Shown here piece after piece: positions 22,812 through 33,595 of a stretch of 64,000 bases of DNA. Source of the stretch: Hemileia vastatrix. Lineage: Eukaryota > Basidiomycota > Pucciniomycetes > Pucciniales > Zaghouaniaceae. The notes under the pieces were generated by a model, which saw nothing but the letters and a program-made list of their open reading frames with translations, made no database searches and was not told where the DNA came from. The first letter of the stretch is position 1. Each line of letters starts with the position of its first letter. The stretch covers positions 24,235,317 through 24,299,316 of the forward strand of contig JASXTE010000011.1 of assembly GCA_030280995.1 (NCBI GenBank). The letters are read 5' to 3'. A program made the position numbers and the translations under genes.

Positions 22812-23851
22812 ATAGAGGTTTCTGGACTCATTTCAAAAGATAAAGATGGAAAATAGTGTGCAGGATGAAAAAATGATGTGGGGAAGAAGAAGAAGAAGAG
22901 AAAGAAATAACATGTGGGAAAGATGAAAATGGGAGAAACAATATATAGGAAAGATTGAGTTATGGGGAAAACACAATGAAATGTGTCACATTGACAGGTA
23001 GATATTAAATGCATTAAAATAGTTGCAAAATAACATTAAGTAGGAAAAAGTAGGGATAAAATACATAAGAAATTTATGTCCTGTGATGTTCAGATCATAT
23101 GGCGCTCAATTATCCTCTGTTATCATCAATTATGCAATTTGTATTGATAAAGATTATTTTTTTGATGGACATTAGTGAAAGTGATGATTGGAGCGAAAAT
23201 GGCAATTTAATGCAAATAAATTGCATAAGTTGGCTAATTTGATGGACAATTGCACATGCTCTAATGTAACATTTAATGTATGATTGTGCATGCTCTTAGT
23301 GGCCTGAAAGTATTGCAAAAGAAATTTGACAATTATCTGATAAAATTAACCTGAGAATAATCCTATTGTTGAATAACTTTTATGGGTGTATCATCTTGAG
23401 TCATCTTCCTTGGTTTTGTTACTATGATCAACTGAAAAGTACCTGTTACTTTCTTCCTACCACTATATAAGCTCTTGCTTGTTTTATTTTTCATCCCCAA
23501 ACACAACCATCTCAAAGAATCTATATCCTACTTTAGTAATCTATATTTACCAAAATAAAAAAATAAAAATAAAACATATAAACATAAACATAATTATAAA
23601 AAATAATAAAAATAAAAATAAGATCATATGATCAGGCAATCTGGATTTTTAACAATCAGCATAAAGAGTATAAACAGACAAAAGCGAAATTGCCAAATTA
23701 TCATTCATTTCACCTATCTCAGAAATTGGTCACAAAAAAAAAAAAGGAAGTAAAAAAGGACAAGATGTAAAATTTTCAATGGTGTATAATACAAAAACTA
23801 TCTTGATACTTCAAATGAACAATTAAAGTGTGTAGGCAAAAAAAGAAGGAA
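22812..23851. other. Host-like intergenic DNA downstream of the SIKE-family gene
   Basis: No gene or known repeat is recognised. At 23464-23472 CTATATAAG followed by a pyrimidine-rich stretch looks like a Pol II core promoter pointing right, but only A/T low-complexity sequence follows (23545-23630). The 3' end of the SIKE-family transcript should fall in 23700-23851. Confidence 0.4.
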
Positions 23852-25192
23852 TCATCTAGGAATCCACTCTGAGTTTTCATGATGATGACTATCTGGAAAC
23901 CTTTCAGATACTGGAGACTCTGAGCGAGTGGGGCCAGAAGTTTTGTACACCAGCGGAGTCAGATTGATCACATTTGTTGGGTCATGCTGAGCTGAAGGAT
24001 CTGCTGTGAGCTGATTTTCTTCAGGATGAGAAGAATGGTCCGACAACAAACTGTCATTTATTTCTAACTGCAGATGAGGATCCTCATTGTGTTCAAGTTC
24101 AGCTTGTTCACTAACAGGGTCGAGATGACATAGTCTACTATTTGATGCGGACCCTCTACCAGATAGGAGGTTAGATGCAGATGTCAGTTCCTGTTCATGT
24201 TCATGTTCACTTGAAATGCCTAAAAGTTCACGCAAATAATCATTTTCTTTTTTCAACTTTTCAATCTCGATGGCAGCTTGAAGCGCAGGATCAGACAAAG
24301 AGCTATTCCGCCGACCAACAAATCCACCAGAGGCTGGATCTTGTGCCCTAGGAAGACAATCAATTCCATTGATTGATCCACGACGCTCGAGTTCCATTGC
24401 TTCACTCTCAATGTTTGTGGCAGGTGGATAGGGTAGCATAGATAGGGGGACCGTGGGTGAGGTGACGTGTTCCTCTCCAGACAATTCACGGAGAGCGTTT
24501 TGGAGTAGAGTGGATATAGCTTCGATGGACTGGTAAATGGAAGGATCAGAGAGTAGGGCGCTGGCAGAATCAGGTTGTTGCTGTTGTTTTTCCAATAGGT
24601 GATAGACAATTGATTCGTAATACTTTATAAGATCGATTTCATGTTGCTGTGAAGAGTGCTATAGAGAGAACAAAAGTGAGTAACAATCTCTTCAATACCA
24701 TGCTTCGGACTGATAACCGATACTCAAAGCTTACGGCGTGACCTCTAAATCTGGACATGACCTGCTCCAAGGTGGTCTCATAGTCTTTGAGAAGAATTGT
24801 AAGTTGTCTATTTTCATGTTGAAGAGTTTGGTTTTCAATGACCAATTGCGCATTAAATCGCTCAAGCTCAGATTCGAATTGCTCTGTGTTTTGGAGATCG
24901 GATCGATTGATGAAGGCGGCGGAAATGATTAAAACCCCGTAAAAAAAGGATTAGCTAAGTTGTTCCGGAGAATTGGCCAGCCATTGAATTGATTGTAAGT
25001 CGCCGCACCTTTGCTCAAATCAACGTTGAACCTGCGCAGGGCATAGCCAGTGCCTGTATGGATGGCCTGGGTTTTGAGTTCCTCAGTCTGCCGCTTAAGA
25101 TTTTCACATTGCTCGCGATTTTGTGTCAGCTGAGCGCTGAGATCGGCGAGAAGCTGCCACAGACGCTGTAAATCGTCATCCATCACAGTCAT
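23852..25192 (-). CDS. SIKE/FGFR1OP2-family coiled-coil protein, STRIPAK subunit
   Basis: Three exons join to 379 codons: 25192-25009, 24883-24735 and 24658-23852. Intron 1 (25008-24884, GT...AG, 125 nt) is phase 1. Intron 2 (24734-24659, GTAAGC...CTATAG, 76 nt) is phase 0. The frame closes exactly, ending SEWIPR and TGA. Residues 1-45 are a heptad-rich helix. Residues 62-111 contain [13 protein letters not shown] and [15 protein letters not shown], matching the human SIKE1 segment LQQENRELW...ALELIMSKYR. Residues 236-262 contain [17 protein letters not shown], matching SIKE1 ENKELRELLSISSE. Family members bridge subunits of the STRIPAK phosphatase-kinase complex; the Sordaria counterpart is SCI1. 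The protein is longer than human SIKE1 (about 207 residues) owing to a spacer (133-235) and a polar C-terminal tail. Splice sites are inferred. It is the only intact host gene in the window. Confidence 0.88.
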
Positions 25193-25200
25193 GCCCCAGT

Positions 25201-25206
25201 CACGTG
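25201..25206. promoter_or_regulatory. CACGTG palindrome upstream of the SIKE-family ATG
   Basis: The E-box-type hexamer CACGTG lies 8 bp before the ATG at 25192. Fungal bHLH factors bind this sequence, but a single hexamer so close to the start may be in the transcribed leader or be chance. Confidence 0.25.
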
Positions 25207-25396
25207 TTTCAGACAGTCAAGAGGGCGTTGAGGGCAAGAATGGATGGAGTGGCTGGAGATGAGTGTGATCGACGGTAAAGTGCTTAAATTCTGGCTTGGC
25301 GGCTGCTCTTTTCTGCTCTCAGAGTTGATTTGACGGAAATCCGCTTACAGTCCAAGTCTGCAGATACTCTCCGCGTTATGCATAATAGCATGAAAG
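25207..25396. other. Short 5' flank of SIKE-family gene and junction with gypsy-1
   Basis: This segment is more GC-rich than its surroundings. Homology to gypsy-2 gag begins at about 25400 with no LTR, leader or target duplication to its left. The breakpoint is therefore near 25385-25400, and the gene keeps only about 200 bp of non-element upstream DNA. Confidence 0.6.
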
Positions 25397-26011
25397 TTGG
25401 ATTTCAAGGATGGATTCTTAGTAAATGAGTTATTGAATTTACCTAAGATTAGTGAAATAAAATCCAATCAGAAGAACTGGCCTAAGATAGATCAGTACCC
25501 AACTTATGATGGGGAAGCCAGCTCTGATTGGAAACATTTTATCCAAAGAATTGACAACTTGAAATTCTCATATAAGTTACCAGATGAAGAAATAACTTCA
25601 AAATTGATCTCTTTATTTAAGGATGTTGCTTTATTATGGTTTGAAGCTGTTTTGAATGAGGGTAAAGATTACTCTTGGGCTGAATGGAAACAATTAATTG
25701 AAGAACAATTTGGAGGTTCTAAATTCAGACTCACTCAGCAAAGATTATATGAGAAAACTAGGTATAATCCATTGAATGGTGACAAACTTATGGTATTTTT
25801 AATGAATTTAAATAAAATATTAAAAGCCATTGAGCCTAACATGGATTTTAACTTACGGAAAGATAAGATAACATATAAATTACCTATATCTGTCAGAGAC
25901 ATTGTTGTAGCTAGAACAATTAATCTTACTGAATATTCTGACTTTATTAATATTTGTAATGAAATATTGTTAAACCATAAGTATGAAGCAAGGTATTCAT
26001 TCTACTTATAA
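25397..26011 (+). pseudogene. Gypsy-1 gag, C-terminal half
   Basis: The open frame begins at the truncation point without an ATG of its own. Capsid-like features include SNQKNWPKIDQYPTYDGEA, then WKHFIQRIDNLKF, LISLFKDVALLWFEAVL, WAEWKQLIEEQF and YNPLNGD. The helical pattern is that of rust-type Gypsy Gag. The frame ends at 26011. Sequence then continues one frame over; the equivalent place in gypsy-2 stays in one frame apart from a TGA, and gypsy-1 has about four extra bases, so this is probably an indel rather than programmed frameshifting. Confidence 0.8.
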
Positions 26012-28541
26012 ACAAAATATTGAACCTGTTAAAAATCAGAATTCAAATACACTTCAGGAAAATCAGAAAAAACCTACTGCACCTGTAGTACCTAAAAAGT
26101 ATGAAACTAATACTTGTTATAAGTGTAACAAACCTTGGGTTAAAGATCACAAATGTGAGAAGAATATAAATATTGTTGAAAATCAACATGAATCTGAAAT
26201 TGAAACAGAGAAAAGTAAAGATTCAAGTAATAATGACAATAATATCTCATATAGTGATGAAAATGAAGTCTGTATGTTGGAAGATGATTTGTTGATCTTT
26301 GAAAATCCAATATTAAATATGGACTCAAATGAATCTTTAATGAATTTTGACGATTCTGAAATCATTAAAGATATACAAGCTGATAACTTAAGAATGACAC
26401 CTATCACAGTTCCAGCTATCAGTTCTGGTGAAAATGTTAATATAGTATTGGACACAGGAGCTGCTGGTTCTGTTGTTTCTACTAATACATTGCAAAAAAT
26501 TGATAGTGAATACAAGTCTAAGCTTGAACCCCTTCAAAGTAAATATTGGAGAGGTTTTGGATCAGTACTACACCCCATTGGTAGATACAAAGCTTCTGTT
26601 TTCTTTAAACATCAACATGGTTATGTAAGAGTAACTTGTGACTTTGTAGTAATGGATAGTACTAACTGTAGTAAATGTTTTATCATTGGAAATGATATTC
26701 TGACTAAGTTTGGTGTGAAATTAGACCCTGCTAATAACAATTTTACAATTGGCATGAATGGTAAAAGGAAATTTAAAATAAATTCTTTTAACACAGTCTT
26801 ACACATTGAATCAGTAACAAATATTCCGTGCAAAGAAAGAGAATCCAATGAGATGGATCTTCTGGAAACAGAAATTTCAAAAGCATCATTTGGCACTCAG
26901 ATAAGTGAATCTGAGAAAAATAATATTTTGGACTTAATTAAAGCATTTACAATGGCTTTTGCACATGGTACAAATGAACTTGGCCTTGTAAAAGATCATG
27001 AGATGAAAATTAGTTTAACCTGTGATATGAATAATATTCCTGCTAGTCTTAAAAAGAAACCATACCCTGCTTCAGCAATGAAGAGGAAAGACATAGAGGA
27101 TAATATTAAGATGTTATTAAAAATGAACATTCTTGAGAAGGTTGAAACTACACCAAAATATTGTGTAATATCACCAGTGCTGATTTCTTATGAACAAGAT
27201 AAAGCAAGACTGTGCGGTGATTATAGAGCATTAAATACATTTACAGTAGATGATATTTATCCCTTGCCAAGGATTGCCTCTATACATGCTACCCTTAAAG
27301 GTGCTAAATATATAAGTTGCCTAGATGGAAATAAAGGGTACCATCAAGTTCCTGTTGAAAAGAATTCACAGAACTTTTTGTTGATAACAACACACATGGG
27401 AATTTATAAGTATGTCAGAATGCCATTTGGACCAAAGAATGCTCCATCAGTATTTCAAAAGTTAATGGATATAACATTCCATAATGAAATGATTGAGGGA
27501 TGGTTAATGGTATACATTGATGACATCATAGTGTTCTCTAAAACTTTTGATGAACACTTAATCCATTTAAGGAAAGTATTTCAAAAAATGGATGAAATAA
27601 AAATGACCCTTGCATTGAAAAAATGTAAATTTGGGTTTGAATCTTTAAAAGTGCTTGGTCATATTGTATCTGGCTTACAAATATGTGTAGACCAAAATAA
27701 GGTGGTTGCAATCAAGAATATTGGAATTCCTCAAAATGTAAAGGATGTACAATCTTTTCTTGGTATGTGTGGTTATTATAGACAATATATAAAGAACTGC
27801 CAATTAATTGCTGCACCATTGACCACACTGATAAAGAAATCAGAAGCTTTCATTTGGAATAATGAAAGACAACAGGCTTTTGATAAGTTGAAAGAATGTT
27901 TAATGACAGCTCCTATCTTGGGATTACCATATTTTCAATTGCCTTTTGTATTATATACAGATGCAAGTTTTATTGGTCTGGGTGCTGCTTTTCATCAAAA
28001 ACAACTTATTGAAGGAAAAATGTCAGAAGTAGTAATATTCTATATTTCATGTACTCTAAGAAGTAGTGAATTGAAATATGGTGCTACTCAACTTGAATGT
28101 TTGGCAGTAGTATGGGCTCTTGAGAAGCTACATTATTACCTTGTAGACCAAAAATTTGAGTTAATAACTGACTGTAGTGCAGTTAAGTCACTCTTAAAAG
28201 TGAAAACTCCTAATAGACACATGCTTAGATGGAAATTAGCTGTACAAGAATACAGAGGATGGATGACTATAACACATAGAGCAGGAACCTTACACTTTAA
28301 TGTAGATTTGTTATCTAGAGTACCTCTGCCTAATAATGATGATAATCCTGCTTATGTTCCTGAATCAGAGATTATTAACATTTATGGAATTTATATTGTA
28401 GATCTTGAGGATGAATTTATGCAATCAATTCTTGACATGTATGCTTCAGATCCTGATTTGAGTAAACTCACTACAATATTAAATGATCCGTCTAATGCTT
28501 CAATGAATTTTTTAATAAAAACATTACCAAATAAGTATTAA
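25983..28541 (+). pseudogene. Gypsy-1 pol part 1: zinc finger, protease, RT, RNase H
   Basis: An 852-codon frame. A chromovirus-type zinc finger C-x2-C-x3-W-x3-H-x-C lies at Cys45, Cys48, His56 and Cys58. Retropepsin DTGA is at 157-160. RT carries LCGDYRALNTFTVDD, the YIDD active site at 511-514 and the LGHIVSG block. RNase H has YTDAS with Asp660, then the LECLAVVWALEKLHYYL block with its Glu and ITDCSAVKSLL with its Asp. The usual NADxLSR is NVDLLSR. All catalytic residues I can place are intact. A TAA at 28539 replaces a Lys codon present in gypsy-2 and splits pol. Confidence 0.92.
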
Positions 28542-28569
28542 GAGGCATTAGAAAAAGGAAAATTTTCCA

Positions 28570-29940
28570 TTGAGGATGGTTTTATATATTACAGGAAAAA
28601 ATTTAAGTAATGTAATTGTTATTTCCCCTTCAATGAAGGAGTTAATGTTAAGTATATGTCATGATAATATCTTAGAAGGTCATTTTGACTACCATAAAAC
28701 ATTAAACAGAGTAAAAAACACAGCTTGGTGGATTAACATGTCTGAGGATGTTCAAAAATATGTTGAGATGTGTGATTCTTGTCAAAAATCTAAAAGATTA
28801 ACAGGAAAAAGAGCTGTTTTATTGCAAAAAATTGAGAAACCAAAAGCTCCATGGGAAATAATTAACATGGATTTTGTAACAGGTTTGCCAATATCAGGGC
28901 ATAAGAGTTATAACTCCTTCTGGGTAATTGTAGATAGATTTACAAAAATGTGTAAATTTATTCCTACCCACAAAGAGGTTTCTGCAAATGACTTAGCTTT
29001 TTTATGGTGGACAAAAATGTTAAATATAGCAGGTTTTCCCAAAGTAATAGTCTCAGACAGAGATCCTAAATTTACTTCTGAGTTCTGGACATCAATTATG
29101 GATGTTTCAGGGCGTCAATTAAAACTTTCTACAGAACACCATCCACAAGCTGATGGGCTGGCAGAAAGAATGATACAAACTTTAGAAGATATGATAAGAA
29201 GATATTGTGCTTTTGGTCTTAACTTTAAAGACAATGACAAATTCATGCATGATTGGGTAACCCTTATCCCAGGTTTAGAATTTTCATACAATAGTACAGT
29301 ACATTCTGTCACTGGAAAAAAGACATTTGAGTTATGGTTGGGTTATTTACCTAATACCCCTGCTAATACTCTTAATAAATTACCTAGATTGGATATACAT
29401 CCAGGTACTAAGTCTTTTCTTCAGATGCAAGAATTGTGCAGAAAACATGCTCAAGAATGTATAAATAAGGCATTTGAGTATGAGAAGAAAAGATGGGATA
29501 AAGCCCATAAAGAACAAATGTTCAAAGAGGATGATGAAGTCCTTATTTTTACACTACATTTCAATTTAAATGGTAATGTTAAATTGAAGGATCCATTCAT
29601 TGGACCATTTGTAGTTAAAAAGATGGTTGGTAACAATGCTGTTGAAGTTATTCAATATGCACCATATGATAGAAAACATACAGTATTTCCTAATTCTCTT
29701 ATAAAACCATACCATTCTAATGATACTGCTCTATTTAAAAGAAGATCAGGAAGGCATAAACAGAAACCTGAAGAAATAGTTGAAAAGGCAGAAATTGAAA
29801 AGATAATTAAAAAGGGACACCTTACTAAAGAAAAGGGAGTTGAGTATCTATTAAGATTTAAAAATAAATCAAGTGAATATGACCAGTGGATTCCAGAAAA
29901 TGAAATATCTGATCTTAAAAACCTCTTGAAAATTTTTTAA
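28570..29940 (+). pseudogene. Gypsy-1 pol part 2: integrase with chromodomain
   Basis: A 456-codon frame; the true frame joins after a one-base shift near 28600. Zinc-binding His31, His38, Cys68 and Cys71 (HHCC) come first. The catalytic triad is Asp101, Asp163 and Glu199, with exactly 35 residues between the last two (DD35E). The C-terminus (about 399-456) is a chromodomain: EIEKIIKK, then VEYLLRFKNKSSEYDQWIPE. Chromodomains steer chromovirus integration to methylated H3K9 heterochromatin, which fits the element-rich setting. The stop at 29938 is followed by about 120 bp to the LTR. Confidence 0.92.
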
Positions 29941-30044
29941 TTAAAATAATACTGCTTATTCAGTATATGTATTATAGAAAATTTAAAAACTTTTCTATTC
30001 ACTCCTTACTATTAATTAAAATGTCTTAACATTTTTTTATTTTT

Positions 30045-30060
30045 TTTTTGGGTGAGGGAG
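30045..30060 (+). promoter_or_regulatory. Polypurine tract of gypsy-1
   Basis: A T-run and then GGGTGAGGGAG lie directly before TGTCAG at 30061. The same arrangement (GGGTGGGTGAG) precedes the gypsy-2 3' LTR. Confidence 0.75.
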
Positions 30061-31235
30061 TGTCAGACTAGTTATCCACAGGACTGAGTAATTCTTATGT
30101 TTAAAATAAGATAAACTTAAATAAATTAAGCTTTTATCTTAAAAGTAAGGTTAAAACACATATATATATATTTATAATACATATATATATAATTATTACA
30201 CTATTATATAGCTTATAGTAGTTTAAATAGCTTATCTATAGCCTAATAATACTTATTAAGGTGTTAATGGAGTCATAATATATTTATCTTAAGTGATATT
30301 AAGTAATTATTGACATACATAAACCTATAAGTATACATAAATCTCATATTCAGTGAAATATGCAGTATATTATGTATATTTAGGTCTATAAGTAGGTTTT
30401 AGCCTCTTAATAGCCTATATCCTTTTTTTTATGCTTATTTTAGGTCATATGGACCAATTCAGTGGACTCACAATGCCTACACAAGCATATACACCTATTT
30501 CAGGTGCATATACCCAGTTTAGACAACTTAATCTGCTTCCTTGGATAGATTTTCACAGATTCATGGGTTGGGATATGATTACTGGGTTAATATGGATGCT
30601 TGGGGATGTTATTGGGAGCTTGGACAGTTTATTTGGTTCCTTTATATGCTTTGGGTTTCACTATATACTCTTTGGATGAGTTTTTTTACCTGTTTCTTTA
30701 TGGTATCTGCTTTTATCTGTTTATTCTATTTATGGTATGGGTCTGTGTTATCATTAATTGTGATGGAGGGTCCTTACTGGAGGCCTGGGTGTTGAATCTT
30801 CTTGATGTGGATGCCATGGGGAGGTGATGGGCCCTCACATTGCTGCAATTGCCGGGGATAGCAGTGACATCATCTGGATTGAAGGTCTGTGCACTCCAGT
30901 GGATTTTGGTATAAGTAAGGGAGGATTTTGAAGGTTATTAGACATCACTTATTTACTACAATACAATAAAATATTTAAACACAATTTTTATCATTTAGAA
31001 ATATATTATAAAGCCTTTATAAATTTATATTATCACTATATATGCTATAAGCATATTCTATTTATCTATTTTCCACCACTAGCACGCATTTAAATCCAAG
31101 TATTGTGAGTTTTATTTGAGTATAACTATTTTATTAGTCTTCCCCTGAGGTTTAATCACTAATTAATTTATAAATAAGTAGTAGGACTACTAATAAATAC
31201 TATTAAATCATACTTATATACTAGATAGACTGACA
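30061..31235 (+). repeat. 3' LTR of gypsy-1
   Basis: The 1175-bp LTR has inverted ends TGTCAG...CTGACA-like (TGTCAGACTAG to TAGACTGACA). It matches the solo LTR at 19013-20190. A GC-richer block (about 30440-30920) is preceded by a splice-acceptor-like pyrimidine run ending TTTTAG and carries open frames in common with the solo copy. Confidence 0.9.
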
Positions 31236-31324
31236 CACCCCCTTCCTGCCCCTACCCTGCACCCCTCCCTTGCCATGGCCCCCCATCCTTTACAGTTAAA
31301 AAAGCCAACCCAGCATCACCTTTT

Positions 31325-32029
31325 TTGAAAGACCTGCAAAATCCCATGTTGATCTCTCTCATCAACAACTGGATTTCCTCCAAAAAAATTGTTAATCTCT
31401 CCTCCAATGCTGCTATCTGCGTTAAGGGTGTGATGCGCCACAGGTCAAACGACTTGAAAATTATCATGAACTCAATGGACTACCAAACCATCCTCACCAG
31501 TTCTTGGCAAGAATGGCTCCCTCAAGGATTAATCTACAAACCCCCCACATTCCCTGTTGTCACCCACAGAATTCCAACTTATTTTGACCTCAACAACCAG
31601 TCTTGTGTTAATTCCTTCCAGCTTCCCTCAAATCCCTGTACAGGATCTCCTGGTTAAGGTGCCTTGAATCCAGGGCCATGGAGAATCACTCATCTGTAAT
31701 CCTACATCTTCATGACAAATAAGATGCTTACCTCCTTGCTTCCCCCTTTCCCCCTTTCCCTCTTGTTGTTTAAGGGCAGATTTGTCGCACTGAGGCTGTC
31801 AAACATTATAGAAGCACCTGTTTCCAGTTCTGGGGCAGGGGTCACCTGTCAATTCACTTTTCTCTCCCCCCACATTGCTCCAACTGCGCTGGCCACCACA
31901 GCACCAAACTATGCAAAGCACCAAAGCTGTCATCACCAGTCTGCTTTCTCTGTGTTGACTCTTTACCGCATGATTACCCTATCAAGAATTCCCTCACAAC
32001 TCTCCCCCTCCTTCTCAAAAATCCTCTGA
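31325..32029 (+). pseudogene. LINE ORF1 remnant
   Basis: Segment 31325-31657 includes SNDLKIIMNSMDYQTILTSS and HRIPTYFDLNNQS. After frame changes a zinc knuckle, CSNCAGHHSTKLC (C-x2-C-x3-H-x4-C), is readable near 31870-31910. ORF1 proteins bind element RNA. Assignment rests on position before the endonuclease and on the knuckle. Confidence 0.55.
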
Positions 32030-32059
32030 CTTCTCCCCCTATCTTCCACCTCCCCCACC

Positions 32060-33595
32060 TGCTGTCCTGCCCCCATAATCACTCATGAATAGAGACCACA
32101 CTGCAAAATCCCCAACCTCTTCCCCATTTTTCACTTTCTTCTAACTCAATTGTCACAGATCATTCTATGTTTTCCACTCCCTGTTTAATGACCCAAGCAC
32201 TAACCATTTTGACATTCTTGCACTTCAGGAGCTGTTCCTCTCCCCTGACCACTTCTCTCCCACTCCAGCCAGGGGATAGCACCTGATCTCTCCCCTTCAC
32301 TCCCCTTCCTCCCCACCTCCTCCCCCATTTACTGTTGCTTCTACATCAACACAAGACTCCCCATCCATCTATTTACTTCAATCCCAAGTCCCTCAGTTGA
32401 CTTCACTCTCCTCCAAATAAACCTCTCCCCAACCCCAATTATCTGCACTAACCTCTACAACTCCCCTGCCTCCTTCTCCACTTCACAATTTATCTTCCCC
32501 TCTCTTCATCCATTCTATCATCTCTCCATTTTCCTTTTTTCTGACTCTAATTTTCATCATGACATTTGGGAAGACCTGTCCAAGCATCATTCAAACCATC
32601 AAGAGTCCTTCTTTTTCATCGACTCCCTCTCTGACCTTGCTATGTCTCTTGTCTCCCAACCTGCAGTCCCAACCTTTTGAAACTCCTATTGCTTAACATC
32701 TGTGATTGACCTGGTATTTTCAAATGGGAAGGCTGCTGATTGGGTTATAAGTTGCATCACCAACAGAGACTGTTCCTCCTCTCATCTCTCCGACCACAGA
32801 TCTATCATCACTAAAATCCTTCCACTCCCCTTCCCTCCCCCTCAACAGAAACCCTTTAGGAATTGGAAATCATTTGATGAGTCCTCTCTCCATTGTGCCC
32901 TTTCCTTTTTTCCCCCCATTTCCCCTCTCTACTCCCCCTCTTCTATTGACTTGGCTGCCAAACAAGTCACTTCCCTATTTATCAAAATAATGGAAACCTT
33001 TGTCCTGCTGCAGCAGCCCAGCTCTGTGTGTCACACATTGTGGAATTGTGGTATCTTGGATCCCCTCAAGAAAAACTGCTATAGAGCCCTTTTTCAAATA
33101 ACACTCTCCCCTGCTCCACATTTTGAGTCTGAGTTTCTGTCAGTGAGAAAGGTCTTCTGTGCAAAACTCAAGTATCTTTGTGAAAAACACGGCCAAAAAT
33201 ATTTATCCTCCCTGACACCCAGCACCTTGTTTAAACCAGCTAAGTCATCCCCTCACATATCTACCCCTCATTCTAACCCTCCTCTCCTTGATTCTGATGG
33301 TTCTCTGGTAACTGAAAACCTACTGAAAGCCAGACTTATTTTTGAAGTTTCTTCAGTGGCATCTATCCCTTGTAACCTTTCTGACATCAATACCCCTCAC
33401 CCCCCTTCACAGTTCAGGAGATCTCTGCCGCCCTTCTTAAAACAAAGAAAGGCAGGACCCATGGACCTGATGGTATCCCAAATTCTTTTCTTCATTGTAT
33501 CCCCCTCGCAGTTGCTGCTCTTCTTCTCCCCCTCTTCAAGAAGTGTCTTGACACAGGACACTACCCCACTCCATGGAAGATTGCTAGGACAGTAA
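32060..33595 (+). pseudogene. LINE endonuclease and start of RT
   Basis: Broken frames near 32200 contain FDILALQELFLSPDHF, the catalytic-Glu segment of AP-like endonucleases. The open frame from 32702 contains SVIDLVFSNGKAADW and SSHLSDHRSI, the C-terminal SDH block of the same domain. The remainder is the linker into RT, and near 33460 another frame reads DGIPN. The endonuclease nicks the target to prime reverse transcription. Confidence 0.75.

Larger units (their letters stand above)
25397..31235 (+). mobile_element. Gypsy-1: 5'-truncated Ty3/Gypsy chromovirus
   Basis: Order is gag (truncated), zinc finger, protease, RT, RNase H, integrase, chromodomain, polypurine tract, 3' LTR, which is the Ty3/Gypsy order. 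The 5' LTR, leader and N-terminal half of Gag are absent. Only three lesions interrupt the remaining coding sequence: a frameshift at 25983-26011, a TAA at 28539 and a frameshift near 28600. Protein similarity to gypsy-2 is clear over the whole length, but the LTRs of the two are related mainly at their ends. Confidence 0.9.

Noticed and set aside
22748..23014. A minus-strand 88-codon frame beside the solo LTR as a host protein.
   Set aside because: It spans the LTR end and a purine-rich repeat (GAAGAAGAAGAAG), which produces a Phe-rich frame without homology.
23464..23540. A gene driven by the CTATATAAG core promoter-like site.
   Set aside because: Only A/T low-complexity DNA follows and no coding frame begins before the convergent SIKE-family gene.
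25983..26011. Programmed +1 frameshift between gag and pol of gypsy-1.
   Set aside because: Gypsy-2 reads through this place in one frame apart from a TGA, and gypsy-1 has about four extra bases, so a simple indel explains it. No slippery heptamer was seen.
26140..26896. Open frames on the minus strand across gypsy-1 gag-pol.
   Set aside because: They mirror the intact plus-strand gag-pol frame and have no independent homology.
19013..31235. The SIKE-family gene as cargo of one large retroelement bounded by the related LTRs at 19013-20190 and 30061-31235.
   Set aside because: The left LTR has its own near-perfect 5-bp target duplication inside a family C' LTR, so it is a separate solo LTR. 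Other elements and host DNA lie between, and no leader or gag start follows it.
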